A stretch of 64,000 nt of DNA from Calditrichota bacterium. GTDB taxonomy: Bacteria > Zhuqueibacterota > Zhuqueibacteria > Zhuqueibacterales > Geothermadaptataceae. Positions 24,807 to 34,427 of the stretch are shown here, in pieces (positions within the stretch are counted from its first letter, which is position 1; the number at the start of each line of letters is the position of its first letter). Made by a program: the position numbers and the translations under genes. The notes under the pieces are model-generated. The model had not been told where the DNA came from. It was given only the letters and a program-made list of their open reading frames with translations, and did no database searches. The stretch lies in contig QQUE01000007.1 of NCBI GenBank assembly GCA_008501765.1, positions 372,001 through 436,000 of the forward strand, in the 5' to 3' direction.

Positions 24807-26198
24807 ATGAGGCTGCTTAAAACGTGTATACTATTTTTTCTACTCAATCAAAGCCACGCACAGTCGCCAAAAGAAATTTTAATTGAAGGAGAGTTCAACG
24901 TCCATCCTTCAAACATTGCCCGGTTTAATTCGCCGATTACTACAGCCAATGGCTCTATTTATATTGCATTTATCTCACCAGAATTAGAAACTGTAGTAGC
25001 ACAAAAAAGAAACGCTGCATGGCAGACTTCAATCATCGCTGAAATAACGCAGGATGACGCATACCACAACGCTCCTTCAATTGCGACAGATGAACGTGGT
25101 TACATTCATGTTCTTTATAATATGCACGCCACCCCGTGGCAATATAGCGTCTCCAAGGAACCGGAAAACATAACGTCATGGGAATTTCGCGGCCAATATG
25201 CCGGTGAAAATCCAGGTTTTCCCACAGCGGATGACTCGCAATGTGAAGGCGATTGTTACGATAATTGGATTGGAAATGGTGTTGCGGAAATTCCGGGAAA
25301 CCAGATTGGCTACATGTTTATGGGGAATGATAGAAATGGTAAATTATACGTCGGGTTTCGCGAATGTTATTATTGCGATAACAGCTACCACGAAAGGCAA
25401 CGTTCCGGAGGAATTGTTACCTACGATTCTGCAACCAAAACCTGGGAACGTGTTGGCAATAACCGTCCCTGGGCCACAGATTCGGTTTATTCAACACAAG
25501 TTTTACGCTTCTTTTTTGACCGTAGCAACCGGATGCATATTTCGTGGGTTTGGGGCCAGCACTACACCAAAGATGAGAGCAGCGATGCATTCTGGTTCAA
25601 TCCAAATTTTCCAAGCTATGCCTATTCAGACGATGGCGGGCAGACTTTTTTTACGGCCAGCGGTACTCCGCTTTCGTTGCCAATAAATTTTGCCGAATCC
25701 GGGCATATAATCGAACCAAGCTGGATTAAAACTCCGGAAGATAATGGCTATTTCTGGGGATATTCCGAAATTACAGCGATGCCGGACGGCACACCATATG
25801 TGTTGATCTTTCCGCGCTCGGAATCAAAGCCTGAGGTGCGCAAAGCCTTTTGTTCTTATACAAATGCGTGGTCGAGTCCAACAGCTTTGCCCTGGGGTGG
25901 TGAGGACATGGTTATTGATTCTAAAGGAGTAATAACAGTAATTTCCGCCGGAATTCGCATGCACCGCAGCGCTGATGGGGGAAAAATGTGGCATAATTAT
26001 GAGATTGATCTGACAGGTCCCTATGAAATTGTCGTCGATTACAATTATGCGATGCACTTCGATAGCATTCGATTTATGGCAATGCATAAAAATAGTGAAA
26101 ATCCAAAGATAAAGATATACACAGTAACATTCACAGATGGCACATTCGATACGACCGCACCAACTCCACCAAAAAATCTAAAGGCATTTGAGAAGTAA
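24807..26198 (+). CDS. Secreted BNR-4 repeat protein, possible polysaccharide-active enzyme
   Basis: 463 residues with a signal peptide (1-19, ...SHA). The body has BNR-4 features: NAPSIATDERGYIHVLYNMH, PWQYSVSKEPENITSWEF, and Asp-box-like SYAYSDDGGQTFF and MHRSADGGKMW. This propeller family includes PL24/PL25-type ulvan lyases, whose tracts around Y.MH..PW look similar. Lyase activity here is only inferred. AAGG lies 9 nt before the ATG. A small lipoprotein follows in the same direction. Confidence 0.72.
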   Translation: MRLLKTCILFFLLNQSHAQSPKEILIEGEFNVHPSNIARFNSPITTANGSIYIAFISPELETVVAQKRNAAWQTSIIAEITQDDAYHNAPSIATDERGYIHVLYNMHATPWQYSVSKEPENITSWEFRGQYAGENPGFPTADDSQCEGDCYDNWIGNGVAEIPGNQIGYMFMGNDRNGKLYVGFRECYYCDNSYHERQRSGGIVTYDSATKTWERVGNNRPWATDSVYSTQVLRFFFDRSNRMHISWVWGQHYTKDESSDAFWFNPNFPSYAYSDDGGQTFFTASGTPLSLPINFAESGHIIEPSWIKTPEDNGYFWGYSEITAMPDGTPYVLIFPRSESKPEVRKAFCSYTNAWSSPTALPWGGEDMVIDSKGVITVISAGIRMHRSADGGKMWHNYEIDLTGPYEIVVDYNYAMHFDSIRFMAMHKNSENPKIKIYTVTFTDGTFDTTAPTPPKNLKAFEK

Positions 26199-26450
26199 AT
26201 ATGCAAATGTTAAATATAAAAAAACACTGTCAAAAATTAATCAAAAACCGTGTTCACTTGGAAATGTCATTCTGGAAGAATCTATTTGATATTTATTTTT
26301 GTCTATCCTCAATTTTGTTTGGGTACTCGGAGTTTCAAATTGTTCCTTACAGGAAGATAATTTTGAGTGACATGAAAATCCTTAAGTCGAATCTACGTAA
26401 ACTTGAGGTATGATTTATAAAACCATTAAACGATATTGGAATTGGAAAAC

Positions 26451-26870
26451 ATGAGAATTTTTAGTTTCTATTTTTTGACTCTTTTCCTATATATTTTCTT
26501 GCTGGGATGTGATGATGATAATTTTATTGAAAATACCCCTGATTTAGCGAAAATAAATGTAGATTTACAGGCTGGATTTGAAGATCATTTTGTATCAGTA
26601 AAATTTAATGATGAAAGATATTTTTCTGCGGACTTGACTGAACTTGCACCACTCGCGGGTCCATTAGCAACTTTTGTCACTTATTTAAAACCAGGAGAAT
26701 ATAATTGTGAAATTTTTTGGCAGGAAAATGTTAGGCAAGTTGGCCAACCTTTTTTTCTGGATAGTACAATTATTACAATCGGAAATTTAGATGAATATTA
26801 TCTTGGTATTAGAGCATATAGTGATACTATTTCTGTTGAATTAAAAGAATCACCATTCAGTTATCTTTAA
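26451..26870 (+). CDS. Small lipoprotein of unknown function
   Basis: About 139 residues. The N-terminal hydrophobic helix ends LLGCDDD, a lipobox with Asp after the Cys; whether that Asp directs inner-membrane retention in this lineage is unknown. The remainder is beta-rich (VDLQAGFEDHFVSVKFNDERYFS, then a short Ig-like pattern). The ATG at 26451 is preferred to an upstream TTG. No family recognised. About 237 bp of near-empty sequence separates it from the BNR-4 gene. Confidence 0.55.
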   Translation: MRIFSFYFLTLFLYIFLLGCDDDNFIENTPDLAKINVDLQAGFEDHFVSVKFNDERYFSADLTELAPLAGPLATFVTYLKPGEYNCEIFWQENVRQVGQPFFLDSTIITIGNLDEYYLGIRAYSDTISVELKESPFSYL

Positions 26871-26945
26871 AAAACTAAGTATAACTCGTTGTGCAGAATA
26901 AAAATTTTTTCCAATTAAGTTGGCAAATTTTCCTATTTATTCATC

Positions 26946-27065
26946 ATTTTCGTCATTTTGCTGGCGCCGGCCTTCGGCTCCGCACGATTTTAGCGGGAAT
27001 CCAGATGGGATTAGACTGTAAAACGATGGATTCCGTCTAAAAGCATGACGGAATGACGAGAAAAG
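26946..27065. repeat. Imperfect palindromic repeat element
   Basis: The ends TTTTCGTCATT and AATGACGAGAAAA are imperfect inverted repeats. Inside are GGAATCCA (26997-27004) and its exact inverse TGGATTCC (27027-27034), plus a GC-rich hairpin near 26961-26983 that contrasts with the surrounding AT-rich DNA. This pattern matches the dispersed CGTCATTCC-type intergenic repeats of many environmental bacteria. The rest of the 26.87-27.23 kb gap shows nothing further. Confidence 0.6.
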
Positions 27066-27234
27066 GTCGACTTAGGACAGATTAGATTGAATTCTGCAGA
27101 ACGGGTTAAGTATACCCAGATAATAAACAGTACCGCTTAATCCAGAGTTTTTTTTGAGTTTGTTGTTGGTCAGAGAGTAAATATTAATTTTTTTGTTAAA
27201 CACTTTTAATCCAGCCGCAGGTTTTCTCTAATCG

Positions 27235-28404
27235 CTATAACGCAAGAGCTTCAGCCATCTTTGCAGTCATCAGTTGAATGTTCGCTTTATCGATGACTGT
27301 TTTTTGGGCGTGTTTTGCCATTTGCTGCAGTTTTTCTTCATCACCAATGAGTTCAGCTGTTTTTGCAACCAGTGCCTCGGTATCGCCTTCATTCGTGATA
27401 AATCCATTTTTCCCATCTTCCAGGTAAATTATCTCTGGTCCATGATGTTTGACATTTGTGGTCAAAACAGGCAATCCAAAACAAAAGGCATGAATTATTG
27501 CCAATCCAACTGCGCCCGGAATAACAAATAAATCAGCGATGGTAAAGTAGTGCGCTTTTAATTCATCATCAAAAACTGCACCGGTGAATGTCACGGCCCC
27601 CGGGGCAATCTCAGAAGCCAATTCCTCCAAACTAAGCCTGTTTTCACCATCGCCGATTACAATTAAATGGCAGGAATCTGCTGATTTTCGATTTAATTCG
27701 CTCACAAGACTTATGGCTGTTTCAACATTTTTTCGTTGAGTTAATCTTCCCATATAGAGCAGAATTTTCTTGTCCGCCGGAATTTTTAACCTGTTTAAAA
27801 TTTCATTTTTTTGGCCTCGATATTTCGCTGCCAGGGTACTCAATTTCTCCGTATCGAGCGTGTTCGGGGCACAAAAAACGTGTTTTGAATCGAGTCCATT
27901 TTCCAGTAGAAATTTTTTGCCTACTGAACAATAAGTAATGACGGCGTCGCCTTTTTTTAGAAAAAAGAGAGCATATTGTTGACGAACCCACTTTTTAAAA
28001 TTCGAGTTGTAAACCACAGACGGCATATGCGCATGCGTCCACCACACAAAACGAATTCCAAGTAACTTGCAAGCAACAAACGCCAAATATTCAGTGAATT
28101 GCCGCGTATCATTTTGACAGAGAACGGCATACGGTCTCTTTTTAAAAATATACCTGACCGCGCTCGGGAAAAAACCCCATTTTTCTGCAGATAAGGGAAT
28201 CCATGAACGAAATAACTTATATTTTACGACTTCATTTTCGTGCAAATATGGCTTCAACGAACCCGTTGTTAAAATCTCGATATCCACAGAAAATTTCCGG
28301 CCAAGAAAAGACAAAACTTCATTTCGATAGTCCTGCCAGGCACCGTATTTTGAGATGAAAAATACGTGCTTTTTACCGGAAGTCATTTTAGTTTTTGTAT
28401 TCAT
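27235..28404 (-). CDS. Glycosyltransferase family 4 protein
   Basis: 389 residues, GT-B fold. The donor-binding C-terminal domain has LLYMGRLTQRKN, VIGDGENR and the segment VIPGAVGLAIIHAFCFGLPVL in place of the usual E-x7-E region; this PGAVGL.IIHA form occurs in a known GT4 subgroup. It transfers a sugar from a nucleotide donor during exopolysaccharide repeat-unit assembly at the inner membrane. Its start overlaps the upstream GT2 gene by 17 nt; it is the last gene of the cluster. Confidence 0.86.
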   Translation of the reverse strand: MNTKTKMTSGKKHVFFISKYGAWQDYRNEVLSFLGRKFSVDIEILTTGSLKPYLHENEVVKYKLFRSWIPLSAEKWGFFPSAVRYIFKKRPYAVLCQNDTRQFTEYLAFVACKLLGIRFVWWTHAHMPSVVYNSNFKKWVRQQYALFFLKKGDAVITYCSVGKKFLLENGLDSKHVFCAPNTLDTEKLSTLAAKYRGQKNEILNRLKIPADKKILLYMGRLTQRKNVETAISLVSELNRKSADSCHLIVIGDGENRLSLEELASEIAPGAVTFTGAVFDDELKAHYFTIADLFVIPGAVGLAIIHAFCFGLPVLTTNVKHHGPEIIYLEDGKNGFITNEGDTEALVAKTAELIGDEEKLQQMAKHAQKTVIDKANIQLMTAKMAEALAL

Positions 28405-29302
28405 AATAAGTTATGTTAAAACAAGCTGCCAGGTGGCCCCACTGAAGGCATATACGCAGGAATTGAGCCACACCCATTTTGCTGGACTGCAGAAAACGAA
28501 GCACTAACGTTAAAGTTAGAAATAGCATAACGCTCATTGCTTTGATAAAAACAAAAATTCGATACCAGTTTCCTTTGCTCTGGAGACGAGATCGGCTGTA
28601 AGTTAATCCGGAGCGGAAACTGCGCTGAATTAACCATCTCAGTTGTGTTCTTTCTTTCGGATAGAGTTCATAAGTAATGGCGTCATCATTCCAATAAAAT
28701 GAATATCCTTTTCTCGCCATGCGTTCAAAAAAAACAGCATCCCCGCCGCCGGTCAAACCATAAGCTAAATCGAAATTATCAGTGTGAAATAATGAGGTAC
28801 GAATGAACGCGTTGCCGGTTCGCATTTTTTCCATTAGTTTTGTTCCGGTTGCAAACCGGGGGCGGTTGAAAAGCAATTTTTCATCAAACCAGTCTGGGGC
28901 GGTTTCTTCCAGCTTTGGCAGCACCGGGCCGAAATATCCATCAGCATTGTTTTGAGATTGATAATTCCAAAAATGGAGCAGCCAATTTTCATCAACTATT
29001 TCATCGTCATCGACAAATGCAACCCAGTTTCCGTTGGCTTTTTCAACTGACAAATTGCGGGCTCGTGAAATATTTTGCCGGGGTTCAAGAAAATACCATA
29101 TATTTGTCGCCAGAGTTTGATGCTTTTCAACAATAGATTTTGCACTTTTAAGCCGATCGTTATCGACCACCACAATTTCAATTGCTGCAGAGACGCGAGG
29201 TATCGCTTTTTCCAGGCTATTAAGCAATCTCTTTAATTTTTCAGGCCGCCTGAAACTGGCAATACAAATCGAAATGTCACAATGTTTTTTCGAAGAAGAC
29301 AT
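28388..29302 (-). CDS. Glycosyltransferase family 2 protein with C-terminal membrane segment
   Basis: 304 residues, GT-A fold: ISICIASFRRPEKLKRLL at the start, VVDNDR, and the metal-binding FVDDDE. A hydrophobic helix (about 250-270) near the C-terminus suggests membrane attachment. It adds a sugar to the polyprenyl-linked repeat unit. It begins 6 bp after the flippase gene's stop and overlaps the downstream GT4 gene. Confidence 0.88.
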   Translation of the reverse strand: MSSSKKHCDISICIASFRRPEKLKRLLNSLEKAIPRVSAAIEIVVVDNDRLKSAKSIVEKHQTLATNIWYFLEPRQNISRARNLSVEKANGNWVAFVDDDEIVDENWLLHFWNYQSQNNADGYFGPVLPKLEETAPDWFDEKLLFNRPRFATGTKLMEKMRTGNAFIRTSLFHTDNFDLAYGLTGGGDAVFFERMARKGYSFYWNDDAITYELYPKERTQLRWLIQRSFRSGLTYSRSRLQSKGNWYRIFVFIKAMSVMLFLTLTLVLRFLQSSKMGVAQFLRICLQWGHLAACFNITYYEYKN

Positions 29303-29308
29303 GTGATA

Positions 29309-30595
29309 TCAGCGAAACTCAAAGCTTCGCAAACCTTTCGCTATTTGAATTCGTGCAAAGTAAATCAGCAATAAAATAAAACAAAGTTCCCCCGCAATGG
29401 GTCCGAGAAGACTGCCGGGAGCATTCCAATAATGGATGCCAAACCACGTTGAAATTATAGAAACAATCGCAGCGACAGCCCCAATCCGGAAAAGTGACTT
29501 AAATTGTTCCATCACTTGATACGCGACTGTCAAAATCAGCATACAGGCGTGCAATCCAAATTTTATTCCCCACAAGGTCAATATTTGGTTGCTATCTGCG
29601 ATTTCACGATTGAATACTGCAAATGCAAAATAATCAAATGTTAATAACATGGCTGCAATATAAAACACTGCGCCGGAACATGTGAGAAACATATAATAGG
29701 CGGAAATTTTAAAAAATTTCTTTTTATCATTTGATGCGAGAATCGCAGCACCGCGTGGTTTTAAAATTGAAGAAATACTGGTCATTACAATTTGAACAGG
29801 CATGAAAACAAGCCGGATTGAATCTATATCTGCAACAGCCGCTTTATCTTTTATACCGCTGAGCAAAAACAAAAAGGCCCGGTTATGAATCCATGTAAAA
29901 AGAACACCCATGATCGCAAATCGACCGTGTACCCAGGTTTCTTTTAAAACACCCGGCCGAAATTGCAGGCGAATATTCAGTTTTTTATGGCTAATCAGGA
30001 GCGCGACAGGAACAATAATCAAACAAGCTCCGAACATGGCAGATAAAGCGAGAATAGCTGAAATTTCAAATTTATCGATGGCGATTAGAATAAAACTAAT
30101 AAAGGCAGATGCATAAATAAAATCGATCAACAAGACACTTTTAGGCCGTAAATAGTGAAAAAACAATCGGCGAAAAAATTCGCGCATCAACACAATAAGA
30201 ACGGTGGCACAAACAATTTGCACCACTGATATTTCCAATCGGCTCAAACCAATTTTGCTTAAAAGTTCTGAAGCTATAAAAATAAAAAAGATAATTGGCA
30301 GCCATATTAAATACTGACCGACGAACAATTGACCGGCAAAACGTTGGCGATCTTCCGGGTTTTTCTTGGGTCCAAGTACGGTCATTGGGGTTGTTATCAG
30401 CGCATTTTGCACGCCGACAAAAAGAAGAATCGTGGAAAAAGCCAAGGCGTAAGCCCCGTATTCACTGGGAACGGCATTGCGAATTAATAATAAATTTATG
30501 GTGAAATTTGCAGCGCTCAGTAAAGCCTGATCGATAAATGTTATAAACGTTTCTTTAAAAAGTGTATGCTTTAAAATTCGCAACAACCATTTCAT
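29309..30595 (-). CDS. Oligosaccharide flippase (Wzx-like)
   Basis: 428 residues with about 12-14 membrane segments, MATE/PST-type. The start FIDQALLSAANFTINLLLIRNAVPSEYGAYALA is characteristic of polysaccharide flippases. It should move the undecaprenyl-linked repeat unit to the periplasmic face. Its start overlaps the stop of the polymerase/ligase gene by 4 nt, typical of translational coupling. Confidence 0.85.
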   Translation of the reverse strand: MKWLLRILKHTLFKETFITFIDQALLSAANFTINLLLIRNAVPSEYGAYALAFSTILLFVGVQNALITTPMTVLGPKKNPEDRQRFAGQLFVGQYLIWLPIIFFIFIASELLSKIGLSRLEISVVQIVCATVLIVLMREFFRRLFFHYLRPKSVLLIDFIYASAFISFILIAIDKFEISAILALSAMFGACLIIVPVALLISHKKLNIRLQFRPGVLKETWVHGRFAIMGVLFTWIHNRAFLFLLSGIKDKAAVADIDSIRLVFMPVQIVMTSISSILKPRGAAILASNDKKKFFKISAYYMFLTCSGAVFYIAAMLLTFDYFAFAVFNREIADSNQILTLWGIKFGLHACMLILTVAYQVMEQFKSLFRIGAVAAIVSIISTWFGIHYWNAPGSLLGPIAGELCFILLLIYFARIQIAKGLRSFEFR

Positions 30596-31881
30596 TGCGT
30601 TTTTTCCCGGAAGGAAAATTTATTTGACTGCACACTGGAAAAAATAATGACATAAATCAGCAAATAGAGAAACCAGCCGCGTGTCATGGCGCGGCAAATA
30701 TTGGATTCCATGAAATTATGCATGGAAATGCCAACAAGAAGCAACAGGTAGGGCAAGTATTGCAGCGGGGATTGATTAACAAGTTTACCGGTTTTTATAA
30801 ATAATCCGCAAAATGAAATAAAAAACAGGGCCGCGCCGATAATCCCCAATTCATTAAGAATATCCAGATAGCCGTTATGAGCTTGAAATGTAACCCAGTC
30901 AGAATCTATTATCGTCGAAGTCCAAAACCCGTTATAACCGATACCAAACCAGGGGTGCGATTGAAACTCTTCCAGCACAATACCCCATAATTGCGTTCGA
31001 CCGGTCAGGTCGGCTGATCTTTCAAATATTTGTTGGGATAAATGATTTAACGAAATAAAGTGAAAATTAAAAAACCACAGTGTGCACAACAATAAAAATG
31101 TTCCGGTGAGTGCAATTTTTATGGACGCCGGTAAAGGAAATACCACAAAACTCCATAATGTTAGCAAAGCTAAATTGATAAGTATCGCTGTTTTTGAATC
31201 ACTTTGTATGGCTAAAAGAAGCGAAAGAATAGCCAGCAAAACAGCCAAAATTCGGGTTCGAAGCTGACCTTTCTCCAACACCGCCGGGAGCCAAACTGCG
31301 AGGGCCAATATAGTAAATGCACCCAATGAATTTTTATGCTGGAAAAAACCACGCCATGCTCCTGTTTCCGGGGTGATCGAAATCGATGGTAAAAAGACAA
31401 TCATAAATAAATTAATGAGAAGAGTCGCGCCAAGAATCAATCGCACAACTCGCAATATTTTGTGACTAAAATTATCGGATTGTACCGCATACAAGCCAAC
31501 AGCAATTAAGCCGAGAATTTGCACACATCTTTTCAATGTAATCAGCGGTACTGGAGACCAGGCAATCGATAAAAAACAATAAATTACAAACGGGGCAATT
31601 AGTGCGAGATTGGCCTGTCGATATTGTTTTTTGCTTATTTGAAGAATCAAGCCACCGACTGAAAAAATGATGGCCAGCGCCATAACAAGCTGGCGGAAAA
31701 TATTCGTGCCTTGCTGGGTATCCAGTTTATCGGCTGCAGCGACATCACCAAAATCGATCGCAGAAATATCTGTAAATATCAGGGGTTGATATAAAATAAA
31801 CGTGAGAATAACAGCCACGGGAGCCCAAAAATGCCAGGTCTGTGCTTCTTTCTCATAATTTATGCGTGGTTGCGTTAACAT
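30592..31881 (-). CDS. O-antigen ligase/polymerase (Wzy_C family)
   Basis: About 429 residues with roughly 11-12 membrane helices and one larger periplasmic loop (about 300-345) containing the typical G....W....HPWFGIGYNGFW..HN pattern. Such proteins polymerise repeat units or ligate the finished chain. I prefer the ATG at 31881 (MLTQPRINYEK); a GTG at 31908 is also open and neither has a convincing ribosome site. Followed directly by the flippase gene. Confidence 0.84.
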   Translation of the reverse strand: MLTQPRINYEKEAQTWHFWAPVAVILTFILYQPLIFTDISAIDFGDVAAADKLDTQQGTNIFRQLVMALAIIFSVGGLILQISKKQYRQANLALIAPFVIYCFLSIAWSPVPLITLKRCVQILGLIAVGLYAVQSDNFSHKILRVVRLILGATLLINLFMIVFLPSISITPETGAWRGFFQHKNSLGAFTILALAVWLPAVLEKGQLRTRILAVLLAILSLLLAIQSDSKTAILINLALLTLWSFVVFPLPASIKIALTGTFLLLCTLWFFNFHFISLNHLSQQIFERSADLTGRTQLWGIVLEEFQSHPWFGIGYNGFWTSTIIDSDWVTFQAHNGYLDILNELGIIGAALFFISFCGLFIKTGKLVNQSPLQYLPYLLLLVGISMHNFMESNICRAMTRGWFLYLLIYVIIFSSVQSNKFSFREKTQ

Positions 31882-31937
31882 ATCAAACTGCTGAACTAAA
31901 TAAAACACTTTCTACAATCCTGTAAATCGTGAGAATT

Positions 31938-32768
31938 TTAATTGTTTTTATAACGAATCATTTCAACCAGCATTTTTCCTAATTCGCTGCCGGTTCGCAG
32001 ACTTTTGTATAAAGTGCGAAAAATGATCCGTTGCTCATATTTATCTATAATTTTAAACCAGCACCGGATACCTATAATGCGTGAGCGGCTGATTGAACCA
32101 GTATTTTGGATAAAATCGACCAGCGGCGGATCTTCAAGAAGTTTTATTTTTTTGCCATTTGTCAGAAAACGCAAAAAAATATCAATATCCACCTTTCGCG
32201 CCAGCTGCACATCATAATTTCCCAGGCTAATCATCGTTTTCCGCCGAAAAGTCATTCCGGAATGTTTAAAGGGGACGATAGGCGAAAGAAATATGTGCCG
32301 CACAAAACGAGACTGATTTTCCTTTTGTGGATATCGACTGACACCCATTATTTTATTTTTAAAAATTTTCCGGTTATTGACGTGAACCAGCTCCATATCT
32401 TCATTGTTTAAAAAAATGTGCATTACCGAAGACACGGCATTTTTCCGCAGCACATCATCAGAATCGAGAATGCAAATAAAATCGCCGGTAGATTTCTCCA
32501 CTCCGCTGGCTCTGGCTGCCGCAGGTCCCTGATTTTTTTGGAAATATACATTTATAAATTTTGATAAAGATGCCAGCCGTTCTAAAAATACTTGAGATTC
32601 TTTTTCCGATCCATCGTCGATAATTACAATCTCTTTTGCCGAATAATCCTGCTGCAATGCACTTTTAATAGCCCGTTTTAACGCCGGCAAACGATTAAAG
32701 GATGCTATCAGGATTGAAACTTTGGGTAATTTATGTGCAGCAACTACAAAATTGCTTGCCTTTTCCAC
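31938..32768 (-). CDS. Glycosyltransferase family 2 protein
   Basis: 276 residues, GT-A fold: VSILIASFNRLPALKRAIKSAL, IVIIDDGS, and the metal-binding ICILDSDDVL. It adds a sugar in assembly of the repeat unit. It sits between the GT39-like enzyme (21 bp) and the Wzy gene in the exopolysaccharide cluster. Donor specificity is not readable. Confidence 0.88.
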   Translation of the reverse strand: MEKASNFVVAAHKLPKVSILIASFNRLPALKRAIKSALQQDYSAKEIVIIDDGSEKESQVFLERLASLSKFINVYFQKNQGPAAARASGVEKSTGDFICILDSDDVLRKNAVSSVMHIFLNNEDMELVHVNNRKIFKNKIMGVSRYPQKENQSRFVRHIFLSPIVPFKHSGMTFRRKTMISLGNYDVQLARKVDIDIFLRFLTNGKKIKLLEDPPLVDFIQNTGSISRSRIIGIRCWFKIIDKYEQRIIFRTLYKSLRTGSELGKMLVEMIRYKNN

Positions 32769-32789
32769 GGTGCGTTTCGCTCTGTTATT

Positions 32790-34301
32790 CTAATTCGTAG
32801 AATGACTCTTGTTTATTTTATAAAATGTAAGTTCAACACCGGTAAACTTTTCATCGATTGCACGAACAAAGAATTTATCACAATATTTTCGAATGATATC
32901 TACCTGTTTTTGATTATAATTTCTACTCAGAAATAGCCAGAAACTTTGCTGTGTTCCGATTATTTCTTTCAAATCTGCCGTGATAATTCCAGCTCGGCTT
33001 TCCATTTTATTTGGTCTGTAACCAATCAACTTAGATTCCGGGTGGTCGGTGTAGTACTGCAAGCCTTTTTTTGCGTAAAAAGCACTACAGATTACCATAT
33101 CCGCTTTCGCAGCGTGTTGCTTAAAAAAAAGGCTGGCAGCGCGATTATCTTCTTTAAAATACCGTGGATTAAAAAATAAATTTGACAGTGAAACGATATT
33201 AATCAGGAAATATAAGCCCAGCGAAAATAATTGAATTTTTTTATTACCGATACTGGCAATTGCTATAGCCCAAAGTAGTATTATTGCCGGAAAAACAAGA
33301 ATAACATAGCGTGCATTAAATGGCTGATTTGAAAAAAAAGATCCCAGCAAGGCAAAAACAGCAGGCACAGATATCCACAAAAATATTAAAATAAAATTTG
33401 ATTTGTTTTTTTTTAATTCAAAAAATCCTTTAAAAAGCAACAATGCAAAATAGCTACCGGTTGGCACAATAAATAGCAGTGAATTTTTTAAATATTTCAT
33501 GCTGTCTTGTGTATGCAATTCGGCAACCGAAGGCCCCAATGAATAGCCTGAAATAAAGACCCAAAATGTGTATGGGATGGACAGCACATTAAAGCTGCGA
33601 AATGAATCGGCAGAGCGCAGTTTGGGTATTAAATAAAGCTCTAAAATAACCGGTAAAATTAATAACCCAATAAAAGCAAATGTTGCGATCCATTTGACCA
33701 AATTTTCACGCGGGCTAAAAATCAGAGCACAAAAAAACAGCACCCCGACAAATGCGATCCCCAATGTGTGACAATAGAAAATGGAAGCTGTTGAAACTAT
33801 AAATGCGAAATACCACCATCCATTTTTATTTTCATAAACAATTTTAATTAAAATATTCAATGAGAGCAGGCTTAAGAATAAAAGCATGCTGTAAGGCCGC
33901 ATCTCCTGTGAATACCAAACATGCAGCGATGACATTGATAAAAGAAAGGTTGCGCTGATCGCCACGTCTTTTTTAAATAGTTTATTCGCGATGGTGTACA
34001 AAAGATAAATGCTTATTAATGCGCAGAATACGGATGGGATACGTGTAAAAAACTCAGTGTTATTAAAGTAAGAAAATGGTTTGATTAAATAATAAAAAAA
34101 AGGAGAAATACTGGTCATAATATAGGAATCTTTATAAATTTGTGACCAGGAACTCTCCACAATTAGGATAGATAAAATCTCGTCATGCCAAAAACTTTGC
34201 TTCCCCAATTGAAATATACGGATGGCTATGGCCGCCAGCCCGATTCCAAAAAGTGTGAAATGAATTTTTTTTAATCGAAAATATTTTAAAACGGCTGCCA
34301 T
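32790..34301 (-). CDS. Membrane glycosyltransferase, GT39/ArnT-like
   Basis: 503 residues, about 11 membrane helices. The first periplasmic loop has SFWHDE, matching the acidic motif of polyprenyl-phosphate-dependent GT-C enzymes (DE preceded by W), and RIPSV follows as in PMT/GT39 proteins. It uses a lipid-phosphate sugar donor on the periplasmic side to decorate glycan or protein. ATG preceded by GAGG. It lies between the pseudo-BY-kinase and a GT2 gene. Confidence 0.8.
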   Translation of the reverse strand: MAAVLKYFRLKKIHFTLFGIGLAAIAIRIFQLGKQSFWHDEILSILIVESSWSQIYKDSYIMTSISPFFYYLIKPFSYFNNTEFFTRIPSVFCALISIYLLYTIANKLFKKDVAISATFLLSMSSLHVWYSQEMRPYSMLLFLSLLSLNILIKIVYENKNGWWYFAFIVSTASIFYCHTLGIAFVGVLFFCALIFSPRENLVKWIATFAFIGLLILPVILELYLIPKLRSADSFRSFNVLSIPYTFWVFISGYSLGPSVAELHTQDSMKYLKNSLLFIVPTGSYFALLLFKGFFELKKNKSNFILIFLWISVPAVFALLGSFFSNQPFNARYVILVFPAIILLWAIAIASIGNKKIQLFSLGLYFLINIVSLSNLFFNPRYFKEDNRAASLFFKQHAAKADMVICSAFYAKKGLQYYTDHPESKLIGYRPNKMESRAGIITADLKEIIGTQQSFWLFLSRNYNQKQVDIIRKYCDKFFVRAIDEKFTGVELTFYKINKSHSTN

Positions 34302-34427
34302 TAGTGTTCCTCAAATACCGAATATCGTGTACCTCCAACTCCAGCCTTTTTCGTTGCGGAATAAATTTCCCCGCTGCGCTATTCTTATATATTTTCAAAT
34401 GCTTCTGCAAATCACCGGGCTGCTATT

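Noticed and set aside
26201-26413. 70-codon frame just after the BNR-4 gene
   Set aside because: AT-rich, Lys/Ile/Leu-biased, only a weak ribosome site and no recognisable pattern; it may be chance.
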